A stretch of DNA of 64,000 nt from Tistrella mobilis (GCF_039634785.1 NZ_JBBIAB010000002.1:186001-250000), one strand, 5' to 3'; shown: positions 44,352 to 52,737, numbered from the stretch's first letter. The notes: generated by a model from the letters alone, not told the origin. Numbers and translations: made by a program.

Positions 44352-44496
44352 AACCCAGTGGAATTATTATGCTATTGATTTTATCGTGGAAAAAGAAATA
44401 ACGGACCGAGACGCATAACCGCTTATGTAAATGGCTTGAACCCGACGGAAACGGTGCTTTTCGGAGGGCCCTTGACAAGGGCTTGGAAGGAGGGGA
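44352..44496 (+). promoter_or_regulatory. CRISPR leader 2 (second repeat family)
   Basis: Homologous to the leaders at 27509 and 46446: AGTGGAA..TTATGCTATTGAT, an imperfect palindrome CGCATAACCGCTTATGTA at 44412-44429, GACGGAAA, and TTGACAAGGGCTTGGAAGGA before the first repeat. The palindrome ends 67 bases before the repeat, as in leader 1. Confidence 0.75.
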
Positions 44497-44739
44497 GTTT
44501 AAAGGCGTGACCAATCGCTCCGGTCATGGAAACTAAATCGGCGTCTTTGTCGGCGCCCCGGAGGTCGGTTTAAAGGCGTGACCAATCGCTCCGGTCATGG
44601 AAACCGGTCGTCATAGTAGTATACTCGGGCTTTTCAGTTTGAAGGCGTGACCAATCGCTCCGGTCATGGAAACTCGTGCCCCACCACTTGTCTACACGGT
44701 GGGTTTGAAGGCGTGACCAATCGCTCCGGTCATGGAAAC
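44497..44739 (+). CRISPR. Short CRISPR array 2, 37-nt repeat, 4 repeats and 3 spacers
   Basis: Repeats at 44497-44533, 44568-44604, 44637-44673 and 44703-44739; spacers 34, 32 and 29 nt. The repeats are of the same family as array 1 but read GGCGTGACC instead of GGCATGACC, and the first two read GTTTAAAGG. The A-to-G change turns a stem pair into G-U, so the hairpin survives. The last repeat is also the start of a 353-bp tandem unit. Confidence 0.88.
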
Positions 44740-45445
44740 CGCGCAACCCGGTCCCCCCGGGTTGACGGTCGATTCAGCCCTCTGACCATCCCCGCGCCGC
44801 GCCGTTGATGTCCGGCGCTGTCGCTGCCAGTCCCGGCACATCCTCCCCACCGTCATCCCGGCGAAGGCCGGGATCCAGGTTCGTTCCCCCACAAAGAACG
44901 CTGAACGCCCTGGTCCGGTGGTGATGGCCGACATGGTGGTCCGCACGCCCGGTCGCCTGTCCATTCCCGTGGACGCCTACCTGGATCCCGGCCTTCGCCG
45001 GGATGACGGTAGAGGGGGTGTGCTGTGGGTGGCGAGGTTTGGATCGGACATAGAGGCCGGAAGGCCTGGCCATTTGCTCCGGTCATGGAAACCGCGCAAC
45101 CCGGTCTCCCCGGGTTGTCGGTCGATTCAGCCCTCTGACCATCCCCGCGCCGCGCCGTTGATGTCCGGCGCTGTCGCTGCCAGTCCCGGCACACCCTCCC
45201 CACCGTCATCCCGGCGAAGGCCGGGATCCAGGTTCGTCCCCCCACAAAGACCGCGGAACGTCCTGGTCCGGCGGTGATGGCCGACATGGTGGTCCGCACG
45301 CCCGGTCGCGTGTCCATTCCCGTGGACGCCTACCTGGATCCCGGCCTTCGCCGGGATGACGGTAGAGGGGGTGTGCAGTGGGTGGCGAGGTTTGGATCGG
45401 ACATAGAGGTTTGAGGTCATGACCATTTGCTCCGGTCATGGAAAC
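44703..45445. repeat. 353-bp tandem units bounded by CRISPR repeats
   Basis: Units start at 44703, 45056 and 45409, exactly 353 bp apart. Each consists of a 37-nt CRISPR repeat (that at 45056 degenerate, that at 45409 with one change in the stem region), the CAACCCGG/CCGGGTTG hairpin, about 80 bases, a 162-bp palindromic element (44849-45010, 45202-45363), and about 46 bases. The third unit decays after about 150 bases. Confidence 0.8.
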
Positions 45446-45720
45446 CCTGCAACCCGGCCTCCCCGGGTTGCCGGCCGCTTCAGCCCTCTGGCCATCCGCG
45501 CGCCGCGCCGTTGATGTCCGGCGCTGGCGCTGCCAGTCCCGGCACATCCTCCTTACCGTCATCGCGGCGAAAGGCCATCGTCAGCGCCCATGCCGGGTGG
45601 TGGTGTGCGGCCGGCCGGCTGCGATGCCGCCAGCTTCGACCGGCTGCATGAGCGGTTCCGGCGGGTGGCCGCGGAGCATGGGATCGGGTGGGAGGTGGGG
45701 GGCCTGTAAGGGCCGGGTGG
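45446..45720. other. Decayed third unit and unidentified 3' fragment
   Basis: The first half continues the third 353-bp unit, with a damaged palindromic end at 45556. From about 45600 the sequence changes to ordinary coding-like DNA. One plus frame reads ASFDRLHERFRRVAAEHGIG and ends at a TAA near 45709. It could be the 3' end of a gene cut off by the repeat insertion, and slightly recalls the end of the PurU N-terminal domain. No start is present. Confidence 0.3.
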
Positions 45721-46023
45721 TCAAGGCAGCAGATAGCCGGCTTCCTTCTGGTGCCGGAAAGCCAGCACATACACGGCCGTCTCGCCCGGAACATGACGGT
45801 AGAGCGCCGCATAGCCGGAGTGACCGAACGGGATCAGCAATTCCCGCAGATCCGAGCCGTCGGAGAACGGGCGACCGATATCCGGGTGAGAAGCCAGCGA
45901 CACCAGGTATCGATCTATGGTTTGGCCTGCCCGTCGCGCAGCATCGGGCGCCTTGGCCGCCAGAAAGGCCTGGCAGCGCTGGATGCCGCGAACGGCATTC
46001 CTGGTGACGATTACCTGTGGCAC
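45721..46023 (-). CDS. RelE/ParE-family toxin
   Basis: 100 residues from a GTG at 46023. The ParE fold is suggested by VIVTRNAVRGIQRCQAFLAAKAPDAARRAGQTIDRYLVSLASHPDIGRPF, then LRELLIPFGHSGYAALYRHVPGETAVYVLAFRHQKEAGY, with the C-terminal basic strand typical of RelE/ParE. ParE toxins block gyrase and RelE toxins cut mRNA; which applies is not visible. It overlaps its antitoxin by 13 bases. Confidence 0.8.
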   Translation of the reverse strand: MPQVIVTRNAVRGIQRCQAFLAAKAPDAARRAGQTIDRYLVSLASHPDIGRPFSDGSDLRELLIPFGHSGYAALYRHVPGETAVYVLAFRHQKEAGYLLP

Positions 46024-46283
46024 CGCGGCGCCGGCGTCTCGCCCTCAGTGCCCCAGCTGTTCAGCCAATCGCTGACTTCCTGGCCGGTCAGGTGCAGGCT
46101 GTCCGTCTGATACGCGGCCCAGGAGGCTTCGGCCTCCCGTCGGAAGTCGTCGCGGGCTTCCTCGCGTTCGACATATTGCCGGATCGCTTCAACCGTGACG
46201 GCATCGACGGAGCGACGGCGGCGGCCTGCTACCTCGTGGAGGCGCCGTTCGAGGTCGTCATCAATCTTGAGAGAGGTCGACAT
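46011..46283 (-). CDS. Ribbon-helix-helix antitoxin
   Basis: 90 residues. The N-terminus STSLKIDDDLERRLHEVAGRRRRSVDAVTVEAIRQYVEREE is a ribbon-helix-helix DNA-binding domain; the remainder (DDFRREAEASWAAYQ..HLTGQEVSDWLNSWG) should wrap the toxin. The ATG at 46283 has GGAAGGTGAG in front. It precedes and overlaps the toxin gene, the normal order. The pair lies between repeat-rich CRISPR segments, where such modules may stabilise the region. Confidence 0.82.
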   Translation of the reverse strand: MSTSLKIDDDLERRLHEVAGRRRRSVDAVTVEAIRQYVEREEARDDFRREAEASWAAYQTDSLHLTGQEVSDWLNSWGTEGETPAPRCHR

Positions 46284-46445
46284 GACACTCACCTTCCGGA
46301 ACGATCCCTTGATAATTTAGGCCCCTGTGGGACGGGAATCCAGCCTCTTCGCCTGCTGCCGGCGGTCCCGGCGCCGTCGCTGAACGGGCGGATGCCTTTC
46401 GGCTGTGCCGCGGCGGATGGGGCGCGTGAACGGATGGAAATCGCC

Positions 46446-46585
46446 TAGTGGAAATGCTAAGATATTGATATTATGATTGAAAACGCCGACAAGAATTGGA
46501 GTGCATAACCCGTTATGCAAATGGGTACGACCCGACGGAAACCGTGCTTTCGGAGGTCTCTTGACAAGGGTTTGGAAGGAGGGGA
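46446..46585 (+). promoter_or_regulatory. CRISPR leader 3 (second repeat family)
   Basis: Homologous to leaders 1 and 2: AGTGGAAATGCTAAGATATT, perfect palindrome TGCATAACCCGTTATGCA at 46502-46519 (ending 66 bases before the first repeat), GACGGAAA, and TTGACAAGGGTTTGGAAGGA. The gap 46284-46445 before it holds no gene. Confidence 0.75.
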
Positions 46586-46760
46586 GTTTGAAGGCATGAC
46601 CATTTGCTCCGGTCATGGAAACCAGAGAATAACCAGATGGTTTTCTGCTTCTGTTTGAAGGCATGACCATTTGCTCCGGTCATGGAAACTTCATCCTGGT
46701 CTTCATGCTTAACCCTCATTAAGGTTTGAAGGCATGACCATTTGCTCCGGTCATGGAAAC
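46586..46760 (+). CRISPR. Short CRISPR array 3, 37-nt repeat, 3 repeats and 2 spacers
   Basis: Repeats at 46586-46622, 46653-46689 and 46724-46760; spacers 30 and 34 nt. The repeat differs from array 1 only in the hairpin loop (ATTTGCTCC instead of AATCGCTCC), the stem and ATGGAAAC handle being unchanged. The degenerate repeats at 45056 and 45409 have this loop form, so they derive from an array 3-like source. Confidence 0.88.
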
Positions 46761-47109
46761 CGCGCAACCCGGTCCCCCCGGGTTGACGGTCGATTCAGCC
46801 CTCTGACCATCCCCGCGCCGCGCCGTTGATGTCCGGCGCTGTCGCTGCCAGTCCCGGCACATCCTCCCCACCGTCATCCCGGCGAAGGCCGGGATCCAGG
46901 TTCGTTCCCCCACAAAGAACGCTGAACGCCCTGGTCCGGTGGTGATGGCCGACATGGTGGTCCGCACGCCCGGTCGCCTGTCCATTCCCGTGGACGCCTA
47001 CCTGGATCCCGGCCTTCGCCGGGATGACGGTAGAGGGGGTGTGCTGTGGGTGGCGAGGTTTGGATCGGACATAGAGGCCGGAAGGCCTGGCCATTTGCTC
47101 CGGTCATGG
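46724..47109. repeat. Second copy of the CRISPR-repeat-bounded 353-bp unit
   Basis: From the last repeat of array 3 to a degenerate repeat at 47077, essentially identical to 44703-45090, including hairpin and palindromic element (46870-47031). The period is again 353 bp. The copy ends inside the degenerate repeat (CATGGAAGG), 32 bases before the end of the GNAT gene. Confidence 0.8.
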
Positions 47110-47141
47110 AAGGTGCCCGGGCCGGGCGGGCGGTCGCGTGT

Positions 47142-48149
47142 TCACGGCGGCGTCTGCGGTCGCACCCAGTGGTTGAAACTGTCCGTCAGCTGCAACCCCG
47201 CCCGTTCCAGCATGCGGCGTGAGGCGGTGTTGGTGGCGTCGGCCCAGGCGGTGATCGCCTGGCGGCCATGGGTCCAGGCGTGGGTGATCATCTCGCGGCA
47301 GACCAGGTCGGCGGCGCCGGAGCCCCAGTGGCGGCGCAGGCAGGCGCATTCGCTGCCGAGCAGGCCGTCATGGCCGGCGGTGAACAGCAGATAGGCGGCG
47401 AGGTCGTCGTTCCGGCTGGCGAGGATCAGGCCGCTGCCCGGGGGGCTGAGCGCGGCGCGGATCACCCGGCCGGTCAGGCCGGCGCCGTCGCCGCGGGCGC
47501 CGAAACAGCGGTTGTGGATATGGGCGACCCGGTCGAACAGATCGGCGCAGGCCTCCGCCTCGGCCGCGGTGATCAGCCGTGTGGCATAGCCGCGCGCCAG
47601 GGCCCGGTCGGCATGGGGCACCTCTGTGGCACGAAGCGGGGCCGGGTCGCGGCGATAGCGCACCCGGCCGGCGCGTTCCCGGAACCCCCGGGCGCGGAGC
47701 AAAGCAAGAGGCTCGGTCCGGCCGGGCAGCGGGGTGTAGCGGGTGTCGCAGGCGGCGCCTTCCGGCCTGTCCCTCTCCCTTGCCAGGGCTTCTCGGTTCA
47801 GGGCCTGGTCCAGGCAGGCGGCCAGCGCCTCGGGGTCGTCGGCCGGGCACCAGATTACCAGGTTGACGAGGCCGCGGCCGTCGGGGCGGCGGGTGCGGAT
47901 GCTGGTCAGCACCGCGCGCAGCCGGCCGTCCAGATGCCAGAATTCGTCGCGCACCGGATCCTGCGTCCGGGTGTTGCGGATGACCAGACGTTCGGCGGCG
48001 CCCGGCTCGGCGGCCATCCGGCGCGTCTCGGGGTCGGCATGGGCGGCGAGGAAGGCTGCAAGCATGGCGGCGGTGTCGGCGGTCAGCGGGGTGAAGGTTC
48101 CACGGGGGAAGGTTCCACAGGGGGAGGTTCCATGGGGGTAAACCGCCAT
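47142..48149 (-). CDS. GNAT-family acetyltransferase-like protein, paralogue 1 of a RiPP cluster
   Basis: 335 residues from the ATG at 48149. The C-terminal GNAT fold shows LSPPGSGLILASRNDDLAAYLLF, then CLRRHWGSGAADLVCREMI (acetyl-CoA loop region, altered from the usual RGxGxG) and AWADATNTASRRMLERAGLQLTDSFNHWVR. The N-terminal half resembles a second, degenerate GNAT-like domain. It is clearly paralogous to the protein at 51706 (GSGLI, ATNxASRRxxERAG). The first 17 residues are encoded by 15-bp repeats, so the real start may be further in. It diverges from the LanM gene by 94 bases and may modify or confer immunity to its product. Confidence 0.72.
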   Translation of the reverse strand: MAVYPHGTSPCGTFPRGTFTPLTADTAAMLAAFLAAHADPETRRMAAEPGAAERLVIRNTRTQDPVRDEFWHLDGRLRAVLTSIRTRRPDGRGLVNLVIWCPADDPEALAACLDQALNREALARERDRPEGAACDTRYTPLPGRTEPLALLRARGFRERAGRVRYRRDPAPLRATEVPHADRALARGYATRLITAAEAEACADLFDRVAHIHNRCFGARGDGAGLTGRVIRAALSPPGSGLILASRNDDLAAYLLFTAGHDGLLGSECACLRRHWGSGAADLVCREMITHAWTHGRQAITAWADATNTASRRMLERAGLQLTDSFNHWVRPQTPP

Positions 48150-48243
48150 CGGCGTCGTGATCCTGGGGCTGCTGCAGGGAAGGGCCGATCGTGAGTATAT
48201 GATCGCCACGCCCTGCCAACCACGAGATGGATACCGGGATGTG

Positions 48244-51200
48244 ATGGCCGTTGACCTGGACTGGTCCGCCCTGGCCGCTGCGGCGGCCAGCCTCGACGAG
48301 CGCCTGTCGGGCGGTTTCGCGCCCGTCGATGCCCCCGACGCGGCGGCGCGGGCCGCGGCGGCGCTGGATCTTTGGGTCGAGGCGGCGACCGCCGGCGACC
48401 GGGCGCGGTTCGACCGCATGCTGACCCGCCGGGGGCTGACGCTTGAGGCGGTGCTGCCGCTGCTGGGACCGGTGCGTTTGCAAGCGGGGGGCGCGCTGCC
48501 CGGCTGGACCCGCCATGCCCGGCCGCTGCTGGCGGCGCTGATCGATGGCCGGGATGGCGGCCGGCCCTGCCCGGCGGCGGCCTGGGACGAGATCCCCTTC
48601 GCCGGGCTGCTCTGGCCGGCGGTGGTGGAGGCGCGCCGGGCCCGGGGCGCGCCGCCCGTGGGGCTGATCACCGAGACGGCGCTGGCGGCGCTGGACATCG
48701 CGCTGCTGCGGGCCTTGAGCGAGGTGACCGGACAGAGCCTGTTCGAGAGTTTCGATTTCTACCGCCGCGCCGGCGGCGGGCCGGCAGAAGAGGCACCGGA
48801 AGGGTGCGGGCTGGTGGCGGGTTTTGCCGCCGCCCTGCGCGCGGGGCCGCTGCTGAACCTGATCGCCGCCCGGCCGGTGATGCTGCGCCTGGCGGCGACG
48901 ATCCGCGGCCAGTGGATCGCCGCGACCGGCGATTTCCTGGCGCGGCTGGCGGCGGATCGGGGCCGGCTCGACCGGCTGATCGGCCGCGGCGCCGGGCGGG
49001 TGGCCGCGATCGCGACCGAGCTGTCGGACCCGCATGAGGGCGGGCGGCGGGTGATGGTGCTGACCTTCGAAAACGGCGCCCGCCTGGTGTGGAAGCCGCG
49101 ATCGCTGGCCGCCGAGGCCGCCTGGCATGATCTGGTGCAATGGTGTGCGGCCAATGGCGCGCCGGTGGCGCTTGGGGCGGCCCCGGTGCTGGATTGCGGC
49201 AGCCATGGCTGGATGGGCTTCGTGCCCCAGGCGCCTGCCTTGACCGCGGCCGGAGCGCCGGATTTCTGGCGCCGGGCGGGCGGGCTGCTGGCGGTGATGC
49301 ATGTGTTGCGCGGCAGCGACCTGCATCACGAGAATGTTCACATCGTCGATGGCGTGCCGGTGCCGGTGGATCTGGAGGCGATGCTCCAGCCCGATCTGGC
49401 CCTGGTGCCGGCGGCCGCGGCCGTGCTCTGCGCCGACCAGGCGGCCCGGCGGCGGCTGGAAAGCTCGGTGCTGGCGGTGGGGCTGTTGCCGCGCGAACAG
49501 CGGCTGGCCGGGCGGCCGGTGCGGATGGGCGCGCTGGCGCCGGTGGGCGAAGAGACCGTGCGGCTGCCCGGGTGGACGGCGGTCAACCGCGACGCCATGG
49601 CCTTCGAGGTGCAGACGGTCACCCGGCCGACCGCCGGCATCCCGATCACCATCGACGGCCGGCCGGCGATGCCGGGGGCCGGGGCGGCGGATCTGGTGGC
49701 GGGCTATCGCGCGATGATCGGCTTTCTGGCCGCACATCGCGGGGCGCTGCTGGCGGCAGAGGGGCCGCTTGCCGGTTTCGCCGCCGCCCGCATCCGCCAT
49801 GTGCTGCGCCCGACCAGCTATTACGAGCAGTTGCGCCAGGCGGCGCGCCATCCCGGTGCCCAGACCGACGGCATCGCCTGGAGCCGCCATTTCGAACGCC
49901 CGATCCGGACGGCCCGCTGGGATCTGGGCGATGGACCGGGCGAGGATGCCGGCTGGGAGTTGCTCGCCCCTGAACGCGCGGCGCTGGCCCGCGACGACGT
50001 GCCGGTCTTCACCGGCACCGGCGCCACCGACGGCTGTTTCGCCGAGGGCAGAGAGGTGGCAAAGGGCCTGCTGGAGCCGGCGGTGCTGCCACGCCTGGCG
50101 GCCCGGCTGGATCGGATCTGCGCCGAGCTGGACATGCATACCGGCCTGATCCGCCAGGCGATGACCGGGGCCGATCTGCCGGCGCTGCCGCAGCCCAGGC
50201 CCTGGGCGGTGCCGGCCGGCGGTTTCGACCCGGCGGCGGCCCGGCGGATGGTCGATGCCATCGCGGCCCGGCTGGCGGAGGATGCCATCCGCACCGATGG
50301 GGCGGCGGCCTGGATCGGCACCCGGATCTCTGCCGATGGCCAGGCGCTGGAGCCGGCCGTTCTGGGTGATGATCTTTACGACGGCCGCATCGGCATCGCC
50401 CTGTTCCTGGCGGGGGCGGCGGCGACGGATGAGGCGGGCCGCAAGATGCCGGGCGGGCTGGCGCTGAAGGCACTGGCGCTGGAAGCCCTGGCACCGCTCC
50501 GCCACCGGCTGGCGGCGGGGCTGCCCGAAGCGGCCGACGGCCTGCAGGGCATCGGCGGTTTCGACGGCTGGGGCGGGGTGGTCTATGGGCTGACCCGCAT
50601 CGCCGGCCTGCTGGACCGGCCGGATCTGCTGGAGGATGCCCGCCGCGCGGCGGCCCGGATCACGCCCCAGGCCATCGCCGCCGATCGGGTGTTCGACCTG
50701 ATCGGCGGTGCGGCCGGGGCGATCTGCGGGCTGCTGGCGCTTTATCGGGCGACCGGTGACGATGCGGTGCTGGCCCGGGCGGTCGCCTGCGGCCGCCATA
50801 TCCCGGCCGATGGCCGCGCGGGCTGGCCGGGGGTGGCGGGCCGCGCGCTTGCCGGCCAGTCCCATGGTGCGGCCGGCATCGTCCAGGCCCTGGCGGCGCT
50901 GGCCGCGGCGACGGGGGAGGCGGGCTTCGCCGAAACCGCGCGTCAGGGGCTCGCTTTCGAAAACCGGCTGTTCGATGCCGGGCGGGGCAACTGGCCCGAT
51001 CTGCGCCGCCCGGACCGGATCACCTTTCCGGTGCAATGGTGCCATGGCGCCACCGGCATCGGCTTCGGGCGGCTTGCGGCACTGGCCATTCTGGACAATG
51101 GGGTTCTGGATGACGGCGCGGCGGCGCGGGATCTGGACCATGCCATCGCCTGCAGCTGCGCCACGGCCGACGGCGGGCGCGACAATCTGTGCTGCGGCCA

Positions 51201-51444
51201 GGCCGGGCGGCTGTCGCTGCTGATCCAGGCGGCGCGGGCGCGGGGGGATGGCGGGCTGATGCAGCTGGCCGACCGGCGGCTGGCGGCCTGGCTGGCGCGC
51301 GCCGCCACGCCCGACGGCTTCATCCTGGCCGGCGCCGGCCGGCATCTTCGCCCCGGGCTGATGCAGGGGCTGGCGGGGGTGGGGCAGGTGCTGCTGGAAC
51401 GGCTGTCGCCGCAGGTGATCCGCCCGGTTCTGGCCCTGGGGTGA
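48244..51444 (+). CDS. Class II lanthipeptide synthetase LanM with Cys-Cys-Cys zinc site
   Basis: 1066 residues. The N-terminal kinase-like dehydratase domain phosphorylates and eliminates Ser/Thr of a precursor: K284 in LVWKPRSL, then D359, H361 and N364 in GSDLHHENVHIVDG and DLEAML. The C-terminal LanC-like cyclase (about 700-1066) joins Cys to the dehydro residues. Its zinc ligands are C933 in WCHGATGIG and C983-C984 in NLCCGQAGR, where most LanCs have Cys-His. Cys-Cys-Cys sites are known from ProcM-type enzymes that modify many substrates. The ATG at 48244 is chosen; ATG 48199 is possible. No LanT transporter is in the window. Confidence 0.9.
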   Translation: MAVDLDWSALAAAAASLDERLSGGFAPVDAPDAAARAAAALDLWVEAATAGDRARFDRMLTRRGLTLEAVLPLLGPVRLQAGGALPGWTRHARPLLAALIDGRDGGRPCPAAAWDEIPFAGLLWPAVVEARRARGAPPVGLITETALAALDIALLRALSEVTGQSLFESFDFYRRAGGGPAEEAPEGCGLVAGFAAALRAGPLLNLIAARPVMLRLAATIRGQWIAATGDFLARLAADRGRLDRLIGRGAGRVAAIATELSDPHEGGRRVMVLTFENGARLVWKPRSLAAEAAWHDLVQWCAANGAPVALGAAPVLDCGSHGWMGFVPQAPALTAAGAPDFWRRAGGLLAVMHVLRGSDLHHENVHIVDGVPVPVDLEAMLQPDLALVPAAAAVLCADQAARRRLESSVLAVGLLPREQRLAGRPVRMGALAPVGEETVRLPGWTAVNRDAMAFEVQTVTRPTAGIPITIDGRPAMPGAGAADLVAGYRAMIGFLAAHRGALLAAEGPLAGFAAARIRHVLRPTSYYEQLRQAARHPGAQTDGIAWSRHFERPIRTARWDLGDGPGEDAGWELLAPERAALARDDVPVFTGTGATDGCFAEGREVAKGLLEPAVLPRLAARLDRICAELDMHTGLIRQAMTGADLPALPQPRPWAVPAGGFDPAAARRMVDAIAARLAEDAIRTDGAAAWIGTRISADGQALEPAVLGDDLYDGRIGIALFLAGAAATDEAGRKMPGGLALKALALEALAPLRHRLAAGLPEAADGLQGIGGFDGWGGVVYGLTRIAGLLDRPDLLEDARRAAARITPQAIAADRVFDLIGGAAGAICGLLALYRATGDDAVLARAVACGRHIPADGRAGWPGVAGRALAGQSHGAAGIVQALAALAAATGEAGFAETARQGLAFENRLFDAGRGNWPDLRRPDRITFPVQWCHGATGIGFGRLAALAILDNGVLDDGAAARDLDHAIACSCATADGGRDNLCCGQAGRLSLLIQAARARGDGGLMQLADRRLAAWLARAATPDGFILAGAGRHLRPGLMQGLAGVGQVLLERLSPQVIRPVLALG

Positions 51445-51568
51445 TGCCCGGGTGAGTCAATGACCGTCGAGACCGGCACCGCTTTCGATTGATGACGGCC
51501 TGCGACGGCGCTGAACTGGGGCCACGCCCCGCCGGCGGGCGGCGGGATGATCAGACGGGAGATGATCC

Positions 51569-51766
51569 ATGTCGATGACGGGCATGAACCAGACGACCGG
51601 GTCCGCGGCACTCGCCCTGTGGCGGCAGACCGGCGGCGCCGGTTGCGTTGCGGCGGCGCCGGGCACGGGCGGCGATGCGCCGATGGCGGCAGCGAGTGCC
51701 ACGGCCTACATCTCCGGCTGCCTGGGCGAGGATATGGCGCCGTCGGTGTCCGGCCGCCGCGGCTGA
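51569..51766 (+). CDS. Candidate lanthipeptide precursor peptide 1
   Basis: 65 residues, 124 bases downstream of LanM on the same strand, with GGGAGATGATCC before the ATG. The leader-like part MNQTTGSAALALWRQTGG matches MQTTTDMMAAWRQTGG of the second candidate at 52925. The core is rich in Ser, Thr, Ala and Gly with two Cys (C26, C51). SATAYISGC recalls one repeat unit of the larger precursor. Its 3' end overlaps the converging GNAT gene by 61 bases. A double-Gly cleavage after WRQTGG would leave a 42-residue core. Confidence 0.72.
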   Translation: MSMTGMNQTTGSAALALWRQTGGAGCVAAAPGTGGDAPMAAASATAYISGCLGEDMAPSVSGRRG

Positions 51767-52737
51767 TCGTCCGGGCGGCGGTGATCCTGTGGGCCGGGGC
51801 GGAGCGACGCCCCGGCCGCCACATGTCGTTCCCAGAGATGATGTTCGCCGGCCAATGTCATGCCGGCGCGCTCCATCGCGCGGCGCGAGGCGGCGTTGGT
51901 GACGTCGGCACAGGCCACGACGTCCAGCCCGCGCGGCGCAGAGACCCGTTCGGCCATCAGCCGGCACATGGCATCGATGGCGCCGCTTCGCCAATGGGCG
52001 CGGGCCAGACAGGCCTCGATCACCAGGATGCCGCCCGCCATCTGCTGGAACAGAATATGGCCGGCGATCTCGCCGCCCCGCCGGGCGACGATCAGCCCGC
52101 TTCCCGGCTGTGACAGACGGCCCTGAACCACATCTGCGGTCCAGTCGGCAACCGAGCCGCGCGCGCCGAGGGTATGGTTGTGGATGGCGGCCACCCGGTC
52201 CGCCACCGCCCGGTCCGGCGGCCGTGCCGGATCGTCGAACAGCGCAAGCCCATAGCCGGCGCCGAGCGCCTGGTCCGCCAGAACGAATTCCCCCGGCCGG
52301 GGCGGGCCGGCCGGGCGGCGGTATTCGCAAAGCCCGGGCATGCGGGTGAAGCCCCGGGCGGCGAGCCGCGCGGCCGGGGTCGGCTGGTGGGTCTGCTCGG
52401 TGATCCGGTAGAGCCGCGCCACCGGGGCGATCCGGTCTTCCCGGTCCAGAAACGCCTCAAGACAGGCTTCCGCCGCCGCAAGCCCGCCCCCGGCGGTCAG
52501 GATCTGCGCCGAGACGACGATGCAGCCGTCATGGCGCGGCGCCCGCGCCAGCGTCACCGCCGCCGCGGGGGCCGCGGGGGCACCCTGCAGCCAGGCCTCG
52601 GCACCCTGCCGGTCCAGAAACAGCGCCCGAAGATCGGTGGTCGCCAGATAGTCCCGCACATCCGGGGCCGCCCTGGCCATCAGGAAAGCGGCGAAGGCCG
52701 GCAGCGTGGTGTCGTCGACGCGGGTCAGGGCCGTCAT
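51706..52737 (-). CDS. GNAT-family acetyltransferase-like protein, paralogue 2 of a RiPP cluster
   Basis: 343 residues from the ATG at 52737, with CTGGAGGATC upstream. The GNAT core is LSQPGSGLIVARRGGEIAGHILFQ, then CLARAHWRSGAIDAMCRLMAERV and ACADVTNAASRRAMERAGMTLAGEHHLWERH. The N-terminal half (TLPAFAAFLMARAAPDVRDYLAT...) aligns with paralogue 1 at 47142. It lies between the two precursor candidates, on the other strand. N-terminal or Lys acetylation of the peptide, or self-resistance by acetylation, are possible roles. The last 30 residues are Pro/Arg-rich and encoded antisense to precursor 1. Confidence 0.72.
   Translation of the reverse strand: MTALTRVDDTTLPAFAAFLMARAAPDVRDYLATTDLRALFLDRQGAEAWLQGAPAAPAAAVTLARAPRHDGCIVVSAQILTAGGGLAAAEACLEAFLDREDRIAPVARLYRITEQTHQPTPAARLAARGFTRMPGLCEYRRPAGPPRPGEFVLADQALGAGYGLALFDDPARPPDRAVADRVAAIHNHTLGARGSVADWTADVVQGRLSQPGSGLIVARRGGEIAGHILFQQMAGGILVIEACLARAHWRSGAIDAMCRLMAERVSAPRGLDVVACADVTNAASRRAMERAGMTLAGEHHLWERHVAAGASLRPGPQDHRRPDDQPRRPDTDGAISSPRQPEM

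Noticed and set aside
45600-45709. A possible PurU remnant ending in ASFDRLHERFRRVAAEHGIG
   Set aside because: The similarity is to one short helix and no other PurU motif is present; kept only as an unidentified fragment.
44050-47094. Recurrent ORFs such as MDRRPGVRTTMSAITTGPGRSAFFVG
   Set aside because: The same peptide recurs because it is encoded by the copied 162-bp palindromic element; no start signal or conservation of coding.
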